Origin: Lentisalinibacter salinarum
GTDB taxonomy: Bacteria; Pseudomonadota; Gammaproteobacteria; Steroidobacterales; Woeseiaceae
DNA: 64,000 nt
Direction: 5' to 3'
Assembly: GCF_040706555.1 (NCBI RefSeq)
Contig: NZ_JAPDRH010000003.1
Coordinates: forward strand, 248,001 to 312,000
A model generated the notes under the pieces. The model had not been told where the DNA came from and ran no database searches. It saw only the letters and a list, made by a program, of their open reading frames with translations. Below, piece by piece: positions 16,056-23,517 of the stretch. The position numbers and the translations under genes are program-made. Each line of letters starts with the position of its first letter. Position 1 is the first letter of the stretch.

Positions 16056-16841
16056 ATGCCTGCAAAGAAGAAGGCAACGAAGGCCAAGAGCCGCAAGAAG
16101 ACCGCTTCCAAGTCGAAGGCCGCAACGCGCAAGAAGGCCACGGCGAAGAAGAAGGTCACGAGGAAAGCGCCGGCGAAGAAGGTCGCGAAGAAGAAGGCCG
16201 TGAAGAAGAAGGCGGCCGGCAAGAAAAAGGCTGCGAAGAAGGCACCGGCGAAGAAGAAGGCGGCAAAGAAGAAGGCCGCCAGCAAGAAGGCGCCGAGCAA
16301 GAAGAAGGCGGCCGGCAAGAAAAAGGCTGCGAAGAAGGCACCGGCGAAGAAGGCCGGCAAGAAGAAGGCCGCGAGGAAGCGCACGCGCAGCCGCTCCGAG
16401 GTGCTGTCCGGTCCGCTGCACGGCCTGGAGCCTTACAAGCCGCGACGGGGCGAGGAATACATGAGCGCCGATCAGCTGGAGCACTTCCGCCAGATCCTGA
16501 GCGCCTGGAAGCGCGAGCTGATGGAAGAGGTCGACCGGACCGTGCACCACATGCAGGACGAGGCGGCCAACTTCCCCGACCCCAGCGACCGGGCCACGCA
16601 GGAGTCCGAGTTCGGCCTGGAGCTGCGTACCCGTGACCGGGAACGCAAACTTCTGCGCAAGATTGATGCGGCGCTGAACCGCATCGACGAGGGCACCTAC
16701 GGCTACTGCGAGGAGACCGGCGAGGAGATCGGGCTGAAGCGCCTCGAGGCGCGTCCGGTGGCCACACTCTGCCTGGAGGCTCAGGAGCGCCGCGAGCTCG
16801 CCGAACGGCAGTTCCGCGACCGGGACGACCAGTACCGCTGA
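16056..16841 (+). CDS. dksA: DksA-type RNA polymerase-binding factor with H1-like Lys/Ala-rich tail
   Basis: Secondary-channel transcription factor acting with ppGpp. Start 16056 is chosen because GGAGGG ends five bases upstream; an ATG one codon earlier is also possible. Residues 1 to about 112 are an almost pure Lys/Ala/Gly tail (KKAAKKAPAKKK-type, histone H1-like). The rest aligns with E. coli DksA: coiled-coil tip FPDPSDRATQ with D175, D178 and A180 corresponding to D71, D74 and A76, then RTRDRERKLLRKID and GYCEETGEEIGLKRLEARPVATLC. Only the first and third zinc cysteines remain (C218, C239); the second and fourth are T221 and A242. gluQRS follows, as in E. coli. A long basic tail is known in some xanthomonad-type DksA proteins. 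Confidence 0.93.
   Translation: MPAKKKATKAKSRKKTASKSKAATRKKATAKKKVTRKAPAKKVAKKKAVKKKAAGKKKAAKKAPAKKKAAKKKAASKKAPSKKKAAGKKKAAKKAPAKKAGKKKAARKRTRSRSEVLSGPLHGLEPYKPRRGEEYMSADQLEHFRQILSAWKRELMEEVDRTVHHMQDEAANFPDPSDRATQESEFGLELRTRDRERKLLRKIDAALNRIDEGTYGYCEETGEEIGLKRLEARPVATLCLEAQERRELAERQFRDRDDQYR
16203..16352 (+). repeat. 54-bp perfect direct repeat inside the dksA Lys/Ala tail
   Basis: The 54 bases at 16203-16256 recur identically at 16299-16352, in the same frame, with 42 bases of similar lysine/alanine codons between. Identity extends to third codon positions, which indicates recent duplication rather than amino-acid bias alone. Confidence 0.95.
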
Positions 16842-16869
16842 GTTTCGCAGCGGCGACGTCGGAGGCGAG

Positions 16870-17781
16870 TTGAGCGCCGATCCCGCCCCGACACGCGGCG
16901 CGGGTCGCTTCGCGCCCTCGCCCACCGGCCCGCTCCATTTCGGTTCCCTGCTGGCCGCCGTCGCCAGCTATCTCGAGGCCCGCGTCCGCGGCGAGCGCTG
17001 GCTGCTCAGAATCGAGGATATCGACCCGCCGCGGGAAGAGGCCGGCGCGGCCGAGGCGATCATCCGCTGCCTCGAGATCTACGGGTTCCGGTGGGACGGA
17101 CCGGTCCTGCGGCAGAGCCGCAACGAGGAGCGCCACCGGGCTGCTGTCGAACGCCTGCTGGCCGACGGCCTCGCCTATCCCTGCCGCTGCACGCGGCGCG
17201 TACTCGCCCGCACGGCCCGCCAGGGCGCGATGGGACCGGTATACCCGGGCACCTGCCGCAACGGCAGCGGTCGCGGCGCACGCGCCATACGGGTACGCAC
17301 GACGGACGAGCCCGTCGCCGTAGTCGACCGGCTGCAGGGACCCATCGAACAACGACTGGAGAGCGAACTCGGAGACTTCGTGATCCGGCGACGGGACGGT
17401 CTCATCGCCTACCAGCTGGCGGTGGTGATCGATGACGCGGTCGACGGGGTCACCGACGTGGTCCGGGGCATCGACCTGCTCGACTCGACGCCGCGCCAGA
17501 TTCACCTGCAGCGGCTCCTCGGTCTGCCCACGCCGAGCTACATGCACATCCCTGTCGCCGTGGGCGCCGACGGCGAAAAGCTCAGCAAGCAGACGGCAGC
17601 CCCGCCCATCGACCTCGACCCGGAGGCGGTCGCGCCCACGCTCTGCCGCGCGCTCGCGTGCCTGCGCCAGGAGCCGCCCGCGGATCTGGCGGGCGCCTCG
17701 CCGGGCGCCGTGTGGGAGTGGGCCCTTGCCAACTGGCGGCCCGGGAGACTCCGCTCGCTGGCGAGCGTGCCCGGTGTCTGA
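16870..17781 (+). CDS. gluQ: Glutamyl-Q tRNA(Asp) synthetase
   Basis: Truncated GluRS paralogue that glutamylates queuosine at position 34 of tRNA-Asp. The 303-aa protein starts at TTG 16870 with GGAGG at 16861-16865. It has the class I HIGH-equivalent HFGS (residues 23-26, in FAPSPTGPLHFGS), a zinc-binding CRC...Y..TC arrangement (YPCRCTRR, then VYPGTCRNG), DDAVDGVTDVVRGIDLL, and the KMSKS-equivalent GEKLSKQ. It lacks an anticodon-binding domain. It lies 28 bases after dksA, the conserved pairing. Its substrate pathway matches queF upstream. Confidence 0.95.
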   Translation: MSADPAPTRGAGRFAPSPTGPLHFGSLLAAVASYLEARVRGERWLLRIEDIDPPREEAGAAEAIIRCLEIYGFRWDGPVLRQSRNEERHRAAVERLLADGLAYPCRCTRRVLARTARQGAMGPVYPGTCRNGSGRGARAIRVRTTDEPVAVVDRLQGPIEQRLESELGDFVIRRRDGLIAYQLAVVIDDAVDGVTDVVRGIDLLDSTPRQIHLQRLLGLPTPSYMHIPVAVGADGEKLSKQTAAPPIDLDPEAVAPTLCRALACLRQEPPADLAGASPGAVWEWALANWRPGRLRSLASVPGV

Positions 17782-17823
17782 AGGGTCTTTCCGCTATGCA
17801 GCAAAATCGGCTATCTTACGTGC

Positions 17824-18318
17824 ATGAGTGAAACCCGAATCATCAAGAAGTACCCCAACCGCCGGCTCTACGACACCGAGGAGAGCCGCTATATCACGCT
17901 GGCCGATATCAAGCGGCTGGTGCTGGAGAAGGCCGATTTCACCGTCATCGACAAGAAATCCGGCGACGACATCACCCGAAGCATCCTCCTGCAGGTGATC
18001 AGCGAGCAGGAGGCCCAGGGCGAACCGATTATGAGCCAGGACTTCCTGTCCCAGATCATCCGCGCCTATTCCAGCGCCATGCCGAATTTCGTCAGCACCT
18101 ACCTGGAGCAGAGCCTCAAGCTGTTCCTGAACCAGCAGAAGCAGGTGCGCAGCCAGGTCAAGAAGGTGGTCGGCGTCGACCCGGTGGCCGCCGTGGCCGG
18201 TGTCACGCAGCGGAATTACGCGCGCTGGAAGTCGGTGCAGGAGGAGATTTTCCGCACCCTGACGGGCACCCGGAAGGAAGACGAGAAGCAGGAGGACAAG
18301 CGGGACAACGAGCGTTGA
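17824..18318 (+). CDS. phaR: Polyhydroxyalkanoate synthesis repressor PhaR
   Basis: DNA- and PHA-binding regulator of polyhydroxyalkanoate granule genes. The 164-aa protein has the N-terminal PHB accumulation regulatory domain RIIKKYPNRRLYDTEESRYITLADIKRLVLEKADFTVIDKKSGDDITRSILLQVISEQE at residues about 4-65. The second conserved block runs FLSQIIRAYSSAMPNFVSTYLEQSLKLFLNQQ. A charged C-terminus (RKEDEKQEDKRDNER) follows. No phaC or phasin gene is in the window, so the target operon is elsewhere. It begins 42 bases after gluQ and is followed by a separate promoter and candidate small RNA. Confidence 0.94.
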   Translation: MSETRIIKKYPNRRLYDTEESRYITLADIKRLVLEKADFTVIDKKSGDDITRSILLQVISEQEAQGEPIMSQDFLSQIIRAYSSAMPNFVSTYLEQSLKLFLNQQKQVRSQVKKVVGVDPVAAVAGVTQRNYARWKSVQEEIFRTLTGTRKEDEKQEDKRDNER

Positions 18319-18337
18319 ATTTCTTGCCCGCGAGGGG

Positions 18338-18366
18338 TTGACACCGGCCTTCCGATAGCCTAATTT
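18338..18366 (+). promoter_or_regulatory. Near-consensus sigma70 promoter behind phaR
   Basis: Perfect TTGACA (18338-18343), a 17-bp spacer and TAATTT (18361-18366). It starts 19 bases after the phaR stop and points at a structured non-coding stretch ending in a strong terminator. Confidence 0.82.
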
Positions 18367-18372
18367 GTGCAC

Positions 18373-18471
18373 TGCAGCAGGCTTCATGCTCCCCCGCTAC
18401 CTGCTGCACATGCCTGAAGGAGTGCAACACTCCGATTGGCTGGCCCCTCGCGCTTGCGAGGGGCCTTTTTT
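18373..18471 (+). ncRNA. Candidate small regulatory RNA of about 100 nt
   Basis: The interval is bounded by a near-consensus promoter and a 10-bp G+C-rich terminator and has no ORF. Predicted structure: 9-bp stem TGCAGCAGG/CCTGCTGCA (18373-18381 with 18400-18408) with an 18-base loop containing CTCCCCC; a 6-bp stem GGAGTG/CACTCC (18419-18433); then the terminator. A C-rich loop able to pair with ribosome binding sites recalls C-rich-loop sRNAs such as xanthomonad sX13, but I cannot assign it to a family. Ends are approximate. Confidence 0.62.
18442..18471 (+). terminator. Strong Rho-independent terminator
   Basis: GGCCCCTCGC (18442-18451), loop GCTT, GCGAGGGGCC (18456-18465), then six T. It ends the candidate sRNA and would also stop phaR read-through. 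Confidence 0.95.
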
Positions 18472-18501
18472 ATGCCCGGCCGGCATGCCCGCGAGATGGC
18501 C

Positions 18502-19503
18502 ATGGATAAGCCAGCACCCTTCCAGCCGCCCCGGTGGCTGAAGAACCGCCACGCCCAGACCCTGTTCACCAGCTCGCCCCTGTGCCGGCCGCCTGCGCCG
18601 CGCTGGCGCCATGAGACGGTGGAGCTGCCCGATGGCGACTTCGTCGAGGCCCACTGGCTGGAGCCCACCGTCGCCAGCCCGGCGGCCACCCTCGTGCTGC
18701 TGCACGGCCTGGAAGGCTCCAGCGAGGCCACCTACGCCCGCATGATGGCGCCGGCGGCCGCGGCGCGGGGCTGGCGGCTGGTGGTGCTGCACGCCCGGGA
18801 CTGCGGCGAGCGGCGCAACCGGCTCCCCCGCCGCTATCACGCAGGCGAAACCGGCGACCTGCGCTACTTCATGGGACGGCTCGCAGCAGAATACCCGGAC
18901 GGCCTGTTTATCGCTGCAGGCTATTCCCTGGGCGGCAACGTGCTGCTGAAGTATCTCGGCGAGGAAGGCGCCGACAGCCCTTTCACGGCCGCGGCCGCGG
19001 TCTCGGTGCCGTTCGAGCTGCAGGATTCGGCCGAAGCGCTGAACCGGGGCTTCTCGCGCCTCTACCGCTGGTACCTCCTGCGCCGGATGAAGGCCGCGAT
19101 GAAACGGAAGTTCACGCCGGACACCGTGCCTTTCGACTGGCAGGCCGCGCTGCGCGCGCAGGATTTCGTCGCCTTCGACGATATCGTAACGGCCCCGCTG
19201 CACGGCTTCCGTGACGCGGCCCATTACTACGAGGAGTGCTCCTCGGGGCGGTACCTCGGGGGCATCCGGACACCGACACTGATACTGAACGCCCGGGACG
19301 ACCCGTTCATGAGCTCCGCTGTCATCCCGGACGCCGCATCGCTGCCCGACTCCGTCCGGCTGGAGATCACCGACGCCGGCGGCCACATCGGCTTCGTGAA
19401 CGGGCCTGCGCCCTGGCGCCCCTCGTACTGGATGCCCGCGCGCCTGCTGGCCTGGTTCGACCGGACGCTGGCCGTACGGGACCGGGGAGTCGCTCCCGGC
19501 TGA
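18502..19503 (+). CDS. YheT-like alpha/beta hydrolase
   Basis: Alpha/beta-hydrolase of the YheT/AB-hydrolase-4 family, a predicted esterase without an established substrate. Visible features: family opening FQPPRWLKNRHAQTLFTSSPL, strand VLLHGLEGSSEATYARMM, nucleophile elbow GYSLGGNVLLKYLGEEG, acid in ILNARDDPFM, and the catalytic His in DAGGHIGFV. The start is uncertain: ATG 18502 has GAG six bases upstream, and ATG 18496 and 18472 are in frame. From 18502 the protein is 333 aa. It begins just after the candidate sRNA terminator and is convergent with pnp. Confidence 0.87.
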   Translation: MDKPAPFQPPRWLKNRHAQTLFTSSPLCRPPAPRWRHETVELPDGDFVEAHWLEPTVASPAATLVLLHGLEGSSEATYARMMAPAAAARGWRLVVLHARDCGERRNRLPRRYHAGETGDLRYFMGRLAAEYPDGLFIAAGYSLGGNVLLKYLGEEGADSPFTAAAAVSVPFELQDSAEALNRGFSRLYRWYLLRRMKAAMKRKFTPDTVPFDWQAALRAQDFVAFDDIVTAPLHGFRDAAHYYEECSSGRYLGGIRTPTLILNARDDPFMSSAVIPDAASLPDSVRLEITDAGGHIGFVNGPAPWRPSYWMPARLLAWFDRTLAVRDRGVAPG

Positions 19504-19540
19504 CTCTCACCGCTAGCCCGCCACGAGCGGGGCCGGCATG

Positions 19541-19574
19541 AAAAAGGCCGGCGGCGCTTACGCGCCTGCCGGCC
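19541..19574 (-). terminator. Terminator of the rpsO-pnp operon
   Basis: On the minus strand a long stem (GGCCGGC with GCCGGCC, inner GGCGC with GCGCC, one bulge) is followed by five T at 19545-19541. It lies about 50 bases after the pnp stop. Confidence 0.85.
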
Positions 19575-19623
19575 TCTTAGCTTCGGCTCACCGTCGACGC
19601 GAAGCCGACGGCCGAGAGCCCGA

Positions 19624-21711
19624 TCAGGCCGCGTCCGCCTCCTTCATGCTGAGACGAATCCGGCCCTGGCGGTCAACTTCCAGCACCTTCACGCGCACGA
19701 TGTCGCCCTCGGAGAGCTTGTCGCTCACCTTCTCCACCCGCTCGTTGGAGATCTGCGAGATATGCACGAGGCCGTCCTTGCCCGGCAGGATGGTGACGAA
19801 GGCGCCGAAGTCCATCAGCCGTGCCACGCGGCCCTCGTAGGTGCGTCCCACCTCGACATCCGCGGTGATCAGCTCGATGCGGCGCAGCGCTTCCTTGCCG
19901 GAAGCACCGTCCACCGACGCGATCTTGACCGTACCGTCGTTCTCGATGTCGATGGTGGCGCCTGTCTCCTCGGTGATGGCACGGATGACGGCGCCGCCCT
20001 TGCCGATGACGTCGCGGATCTTGTCGGGGTCGATCTTGAACGTCATGATGGTGGGTGCCCAGTCGGACATCTCCTCGCGAGGCTCGGCCAGCACCTTGTT
20101 CATCTCGCCAAGGATATGCAGCCGGGCTTCCTTGGCCTGCTCCAGGGCCTTCTCCATGATCTCGCGGGTGATGCCCTCGATCTTGATGTCCATCTGCAGC
20201 GCGGTGACGCCCTCGGAGGAACCGGCCACCTTGAAGTCCATGTCGCCGAGATGGTCCTCGTCGCCGAGAATATCCGTCAGGACCGCGAACTTGTCGCCGT
20301 CCTTCACCAGGCCCATCGCGACGCCGGCCACGGGCGCCTTCAGCGGCACGCCGGCGTCCATCAGGGCGAGGCTCGAGCCGCAGACCGACGCCATGGAACT
20401 GGAGCCGTTGGACTCGGTGATCTCGGACACGACCCGGATCACATAGGGGAACTCATCCATATTCGGCATGACGGCCTGGATGCCGCGCCGGGCCAGCTTG
20501 CCGTGGCCGATCTCGCGGCGTTTCGGACCGCCCATGAAGCCGGTCTCGCCGACGCAGTACGGCGGGAAGTTGTAATGGAGCATGAAGGGCTCCTTGTACT
20601 CGCCCTCCAGCGCGTCGATGATCTGCGCGTCACGGCCGGTGCCGAGCGTCGCGGTAACAATCGCCTGCGTCTCGCCGCGGGTGAACAGCGCCGACCCATG
20701 GGTGCGCGGCAGCGTGCCGACGCGGACGCTGATCGGGCGCACGGTACTGTGGTCGCGACCGTCGATACGCGGCTGACCATCCAGCACCCGGCTGCGGACG
20801 ATGGATTTCTCGAGCTTGCCGAGCGCAGCGGACACCTCGTCGGCACCGTAAGCCGGCTCTTCGCCGCCTGCCAGCGCCTCGACGGCCTCGTTCTTCGCCT
20901 TGCCGACCGCCTCCTGGCGCTCCTGCTTGTCGCTGATCTGGTAGGCATCGGTGAGCGCGCCGCGGGCGATCTCCGCCACCTTCTCCTCGAGTGTGGCGTT
21001 CGTCTCCGGGGGCTGCCAGTCCCAGGCCGGCTTGGCCGCCTGGCGCGCGAGTTCGCCGATCACCTCGATGGCTGCCTGCATCTTCTCGTGGCCGAACATG
21101 ACCGCGCCCAGCATGACGTCCTCGGGGAGAATGTTCGCTTCGGACTCGACCATCAGCACGGCTTCGCTCGTGCCCGCCACCACGAGGTCCAGCTGGGAAT
21201 CCTCGAGCTGGCTGGCGGTCGGGTTCAGCAGATATTCCCCGTCCTTGTAGCCGACGCGGGCGGCTGCAATCGGACCCTGGAACGGCATGCCGGAAAGTGC
21301 CAGCGCCGCCGAGGCGCCGATCATGGCGGGGATGTCGGCGTCGATCTCGGGGTCCAGGGAGATGACCGTGGTGATCACCTGCACCTCGTTCATGAATCCT
21401 TTCGGGAACAGCGGCCGGATGGGACGGTCGATCAGGCGCGACGTCAGCGTCTCCTTCTCGCTCGGCCGACCCTCGCGCTTGAAGAAGCCGCCGGGGATAC
21501 GGCCCGCAGCGTAGGTCTTTTCCTGGTAGTTGACGGTCAGCGGGAAAAACGGGCGGCCCGGATCCGCTTCCTTCCGGCCGACGGCCGTCGCGAGAACGAC
21601 GGTGTCTCCCATGCTCACCATGACGGCGCCATCCGCCTGTCGGGCGACCTCGCCCGTCTCCAGCGTCACTTCATGATCGCCGTAATTGAAACTCTGCTTG
21701 ATTACTGTCAC
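19624..21711 (-). CDS. pnp: Polyribonucleotide nucleotidyltransferase (PNPase)
   Basis: Phosphorolytic 3'-to-5' exoribonuclease and degradosome component. The 695-aa protein starts at GTG 21711. In order: first RNase PH-like domain (MTVIKQSFNYGDHEVTLETGEVARQADGAVMVSMGDTVVLATAV and KRGGRP-type FFKREGRPSEKETLTSRLIDRPIRPLFP), helical linker, second RNase PH domain with GSALFTRGETQAI and EFPYVIRVVSEITESNGSSSMASVCG, KH domain with IRDVIGKGGAVIRAITEETGATI, and a C-terminal S1 domain. It is downstream of rpsO as usual. A long hairpin in the leader suggests RNase III-dependent autoregulation. Confidence 0.98.
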   Translation of the reverse strand: MTVIKQSFNYGDHEVTLETGEVARQADGAVMVSMGDTVVLATAVGRKEADPGRPFFPLTVNYQEKTYAAGRIPGGFFKREGRPSEKETLTSRLIDRPIRPLFPKGFMNEVQVITTVISLDPEIDADIPAMIGASAALALSGMPFQGPIAAARVGYKDGEYLLNPTASQLEDSQLDLVVAGTSEAVLMVESEANILPEDVMLGAVMFGHEKMQAAIEVIGELARQAAKPAWDWQPPETNATLEEKVAEIARGALTDAYQISDKQERQEAVGKAKNEAVEALAGGEEPAYGADEVSAALGKLEKSIVRSRVLDGQPRIDGRDHSTVRPISVRVGTLPRTHGSALFTRGETQAIVTATLGTGRDAQIIDALEGEYKEPFMLHYNFPPYCVGETGFMGGPKRREIGHGKLARRGIQAVMPNMDEFPYVIRVVSEITESNGSSSMASVCGSSLALMDAGVPLKAPVAGVAMGLVKDGDKFAVLTDILGDEDHLGDMDFKVAGSSEGVTALQMDIKIEGITREIMEKALEQAKEARLHILGEMNKVLAEPREEMSDWAPTIMTFKIDPDKIRDVIGKGGAVIRAITEETGATIDIENDGTVKIASVDGASGKEALRRIELITADVEVGRTYEGRVARLMDFGAFVTILPGKDGLVHISQISNERVEKVSDKLSEGDIVRVKVLEVDRQGRIRLSMKEADAA

Positions 21712-21740
21712 GCCTGATCCTTCTGTCTGCTAATGCGAAA

Positions 21741-21788
21741 ACTGGATGCAGATCCGGCGACCGCGGGGTCGACGCACCTGCATCCAGT
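21741..21788 (-). promoter_or_regulatory. Long stem-loop in the rpsO-pnp leader
   Basis: An 11-bp perfect inverted repeat (ACTGGATGCAG at 21741-21751 with CTGCATCCAGT at 21778-21788) encloses a second small stem (CGACC/GGTCG). It is 30 bases upstream of the pnp start. In E. coli a comparable double-stranded leader is cut by RNase III for PNPase autoregulation; the same role is inferred here. Confidence 0.65.
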
Positions 21789-21847
21789 CCATGTTCCGAT
21801 TCTGCGCTGGGGTTGTCGGTCAGTAATTGCCGATCAGCAATTGCCGA

Positions 21848-22117
21848 TCAGCGGCGCAGACCGAGCCGCTTGATCAGGTCCTGATAGCGGTCCTGATCCT
21901 TCTTCTTGAGGTAGTCCAGCAGCTTCCGACGCTTGTTGACCAGCATCAGGAGCCCCTTGCGGGAATGATGGTCGCGCTTGTGCTCGGAGAAATGCTCGGT
22001 GAGATCGGTGATGCGTGCGGACAGCAGCGCGACCTGTACCTCCGGGGAGCCGGTATCGGCGTCGCCGCGGCTATACTCCTTGACGATGCTGCTCTTGCGT
22101 TCAGTCGAAAGTGGCAT
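21848..22117 (-). CDS. rpsO: 30S ribosomal protein S15
   Basis: Primary 16S rRNA-binding protein of the 30S platform, 89 aa. It shows the complete S15 pattern LSTERKSSIVKEYSRGDADTGSPEVQVALLSARITDLTEHFSEHKRDHHSRKGLLMLVNKRRKLLDYLKKKD, with the family motifs DTGSPEVQ, HxxDHHSRxGL and RRKLLDYL. It lies between truB and pnp. A good promoter is located right after truB, so rpsO-pnp can be transcribed independently of the upstream nusA-infB genes. Length is exactly that of the family. Confidence 0.99.
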   Translation of the reverse strand: MPLSTERKSSIVKEYSRGDADTGSPEVQVALLSARITDLTEHFSEHKRDHHSRKGLLMLVNKRRKLLDYLKKKDQDRYQDLIKRLGLRR

Positions 22118-22167
22118 TGTTCGAAAACTCCAGTCTCAGTGCTCTTTGCCCTTCTGTGCAGCCCGGC

Positions 22168-22196
22168 ATTGTAACGCGGGTCAGGGCCCCTAACAA
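22168..22196 (-). promoter_or_regulatory. Promoter of rpsO-pnp
   Basis: Minus strand TTGTTA (22196-22191), a 17-bp spacer and TACAAT (22173-22168). Start near 22161, about 44 bases before the rpsO ATG. The -35 begins directly after the truB stop codon. Confidence 0.65.
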
Positions 22197-22197
22197 T

Positions 22198-23136
22198 CTA
22201 AATTTCCGCGCTTTTTCCGCCGTGGGTGAACACCCGCCGGGGCCGCACGGCGCCCGGGAACGGTATCTCGCCCACCCCGAGGAAGCGTCCGGCACGGTCG
22301 TAGACCCGCAGATGGCCCTCCAGCGCCGAGTAGTCCGCCGGCACCTGCTGTCCCTGCAGGAAGCGCTCGGCCGCCGCGACCTCGACCTCCGCGACCGGCC
22401 AGTCGGCCAGCGCGGCGTCCACGGGCTGCAGATAGCCGTCCAGCGACTCCGCGGAGGCGCCCTCCAGCGCGTCCAGCGTCACCATCGCGGCGCCCGAGAA
22501 CGGCCCGACCGCCACCCGACGCAAACCGCGTGTGTAGCCCACGGTACCCGCGGCCGCCGCGATATCTTCCACCAGCGTACGGACGTAAGTGCCTTTCGAG
22601 CAGCGCACGCGGAAGACGAGTTCATCGCTCTCCCGCGCAATCAGCTGCAGCGATCGGATACGCACGGGCCGCGGCGCCCGCTCCACTTCCCTGCCTTCGC
22701 GGGCCAGTTCATACAGGCGCCGGCCGTCCTTCTTCAACGCCGAATACATCGGCGGCACCTGCTCGATCTCGCCGGTGAAGCGCGCGAACAGCGCCTGCCA
22801 GCCCGCGCCGTCCAGGTCCGGCAGCTCCGCCGTCTCGATCACCCGGCCCTCGGAATCGCCCGTGTCGCGGCGTTCGCCGAGGCATGCCCGGACCAGATAT
22901 TCCTTCTCGGCGTCCAGCAGCCAGGCGCTGACCTTGGTGGCCTCGCCGAAGCACAACGGCAGCAGCCCCGTGGCTGCCGGGTCGAGACTGCCCGTATGTC
23001 CCGCCTTGCGAGCGCGGAAAATACCGCGCACACGCTGCAGAGCCTGGTTCGAGCTCAGCCCCTCCGGCTTGTCCAGCAGGACGATGCCGTGCACGTCACG
23101 GCGGGCCGGACCGCGCCGCTGGGCGTGGGCTCCCAC
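22198..23136 (-). CDS. truB: tRNA pseudouridine(55) synthase
   Basis: Makes the universal pseudouridine 55 in the tRNA T-arm. The 312-aa protein starts at GTG 23136. Motif I is GIVLLDKPEGLSSNQALQRVRGIFRARKAGHTGSLDP with catalytic Asp at residue 52, followed by ATGLLPLCFGEATK. The family block VRCSKGTYVRTLVEDIA is present, and a C-terminal PUA-like region ends with YDRAGRFLGVGEI. It follows rbfA with a 1-base gap in the rimP-nusA-infB-rbfA-truB run. Confidence 0.97.
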   Translation of the reverse strand: MGAHAQRRGPARRDVHGIVLLDKPEGLSSNQALQRVRGIFRARKAGHTGSLDPAATGLLPLCFGEATKVSAWLLDAEKEYLVRACLGERRDTGDSEGRVIETAELPDLDGAGWQALFARFTGEIEQVPPMYSALKKDGRRLYELAREGREVERAPRPVRIRSLQLIARESDELVFRVRCSKGTYVRTLVEDIAAAAGTVGYTRGLRRVAVGPFSGAAMVTLDALEGASAESLDGYLQPVDAALADWPVAEVEVAAAERFLQGQQVPADYSALEGHLRVYDRAGRFLGVGEIPFPGAVRPRRVFTHGGKSAEI

Positions 23137-23137
23137 C

Positions 23138-23503
23138 TCATTCCTCCGACTGCCGACCGCCGCCGGCGCGATCGATGAGATCGCTCAGCGCCAGCCCGCG
23201 CTCCGCGCTGTCGTCATGCTCGAAGCGCAGCTCCGGCACGTGACGCACGGAAAGCTCCTTGCCGAGGCGGCTGCGCAGGAACCCCGCGGCACGGCGCAGG
23301 CCGTCCGCGGCCGCATCCACATCCGCGGCCGGGTCCAGCACGCTGAACCAGACCCGGGCCACCGACAGGTCGCGGGACAGCTCGACGTCGCTGACCGAGA
23401 CCTGTGCCAGGGCCGGGTCCTTGCTCTCGAAGCGCAGTAACTCGTTCAGCACGCGCATGATCTGACCGCCGAGCCTGCGGCTCCTGGGGTATTCACGAGG
23501 CAT
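23138..23503 (-). CDS. rbfA: 30S ribosome-binding factor A
   Basis: KH-domain factor for late 30S maturation and cold adaptation. I use ATG 23503 (121 aa) because the upstream in-frame codons overlap infB and the family begins MPREYPRSRRLGGQIMRVLNELL. The core includes VSVSDVELSRDLSVARVWFSVLDP and FLRSRLGKELSVRHVPELRFEHDDSAERG. It starts 14 bases after infB ends and is 1 base from truB, so it is translationally linked within the operon. Confidence 0.96.
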   Translation of the reverse strand: MPREYPRSRRLGGQIMRVLNELLRFESKDPALAQVSVSDVELSRDLSVARVWFSVLDPAADVDAAADGLRRAAGFLRSRLGKELSVRHVPELRFEHDDSAERGLALSDLIDRAGGGRQSEE

Positions 23504-23517
23504 GGCGGCGCGGGCGG

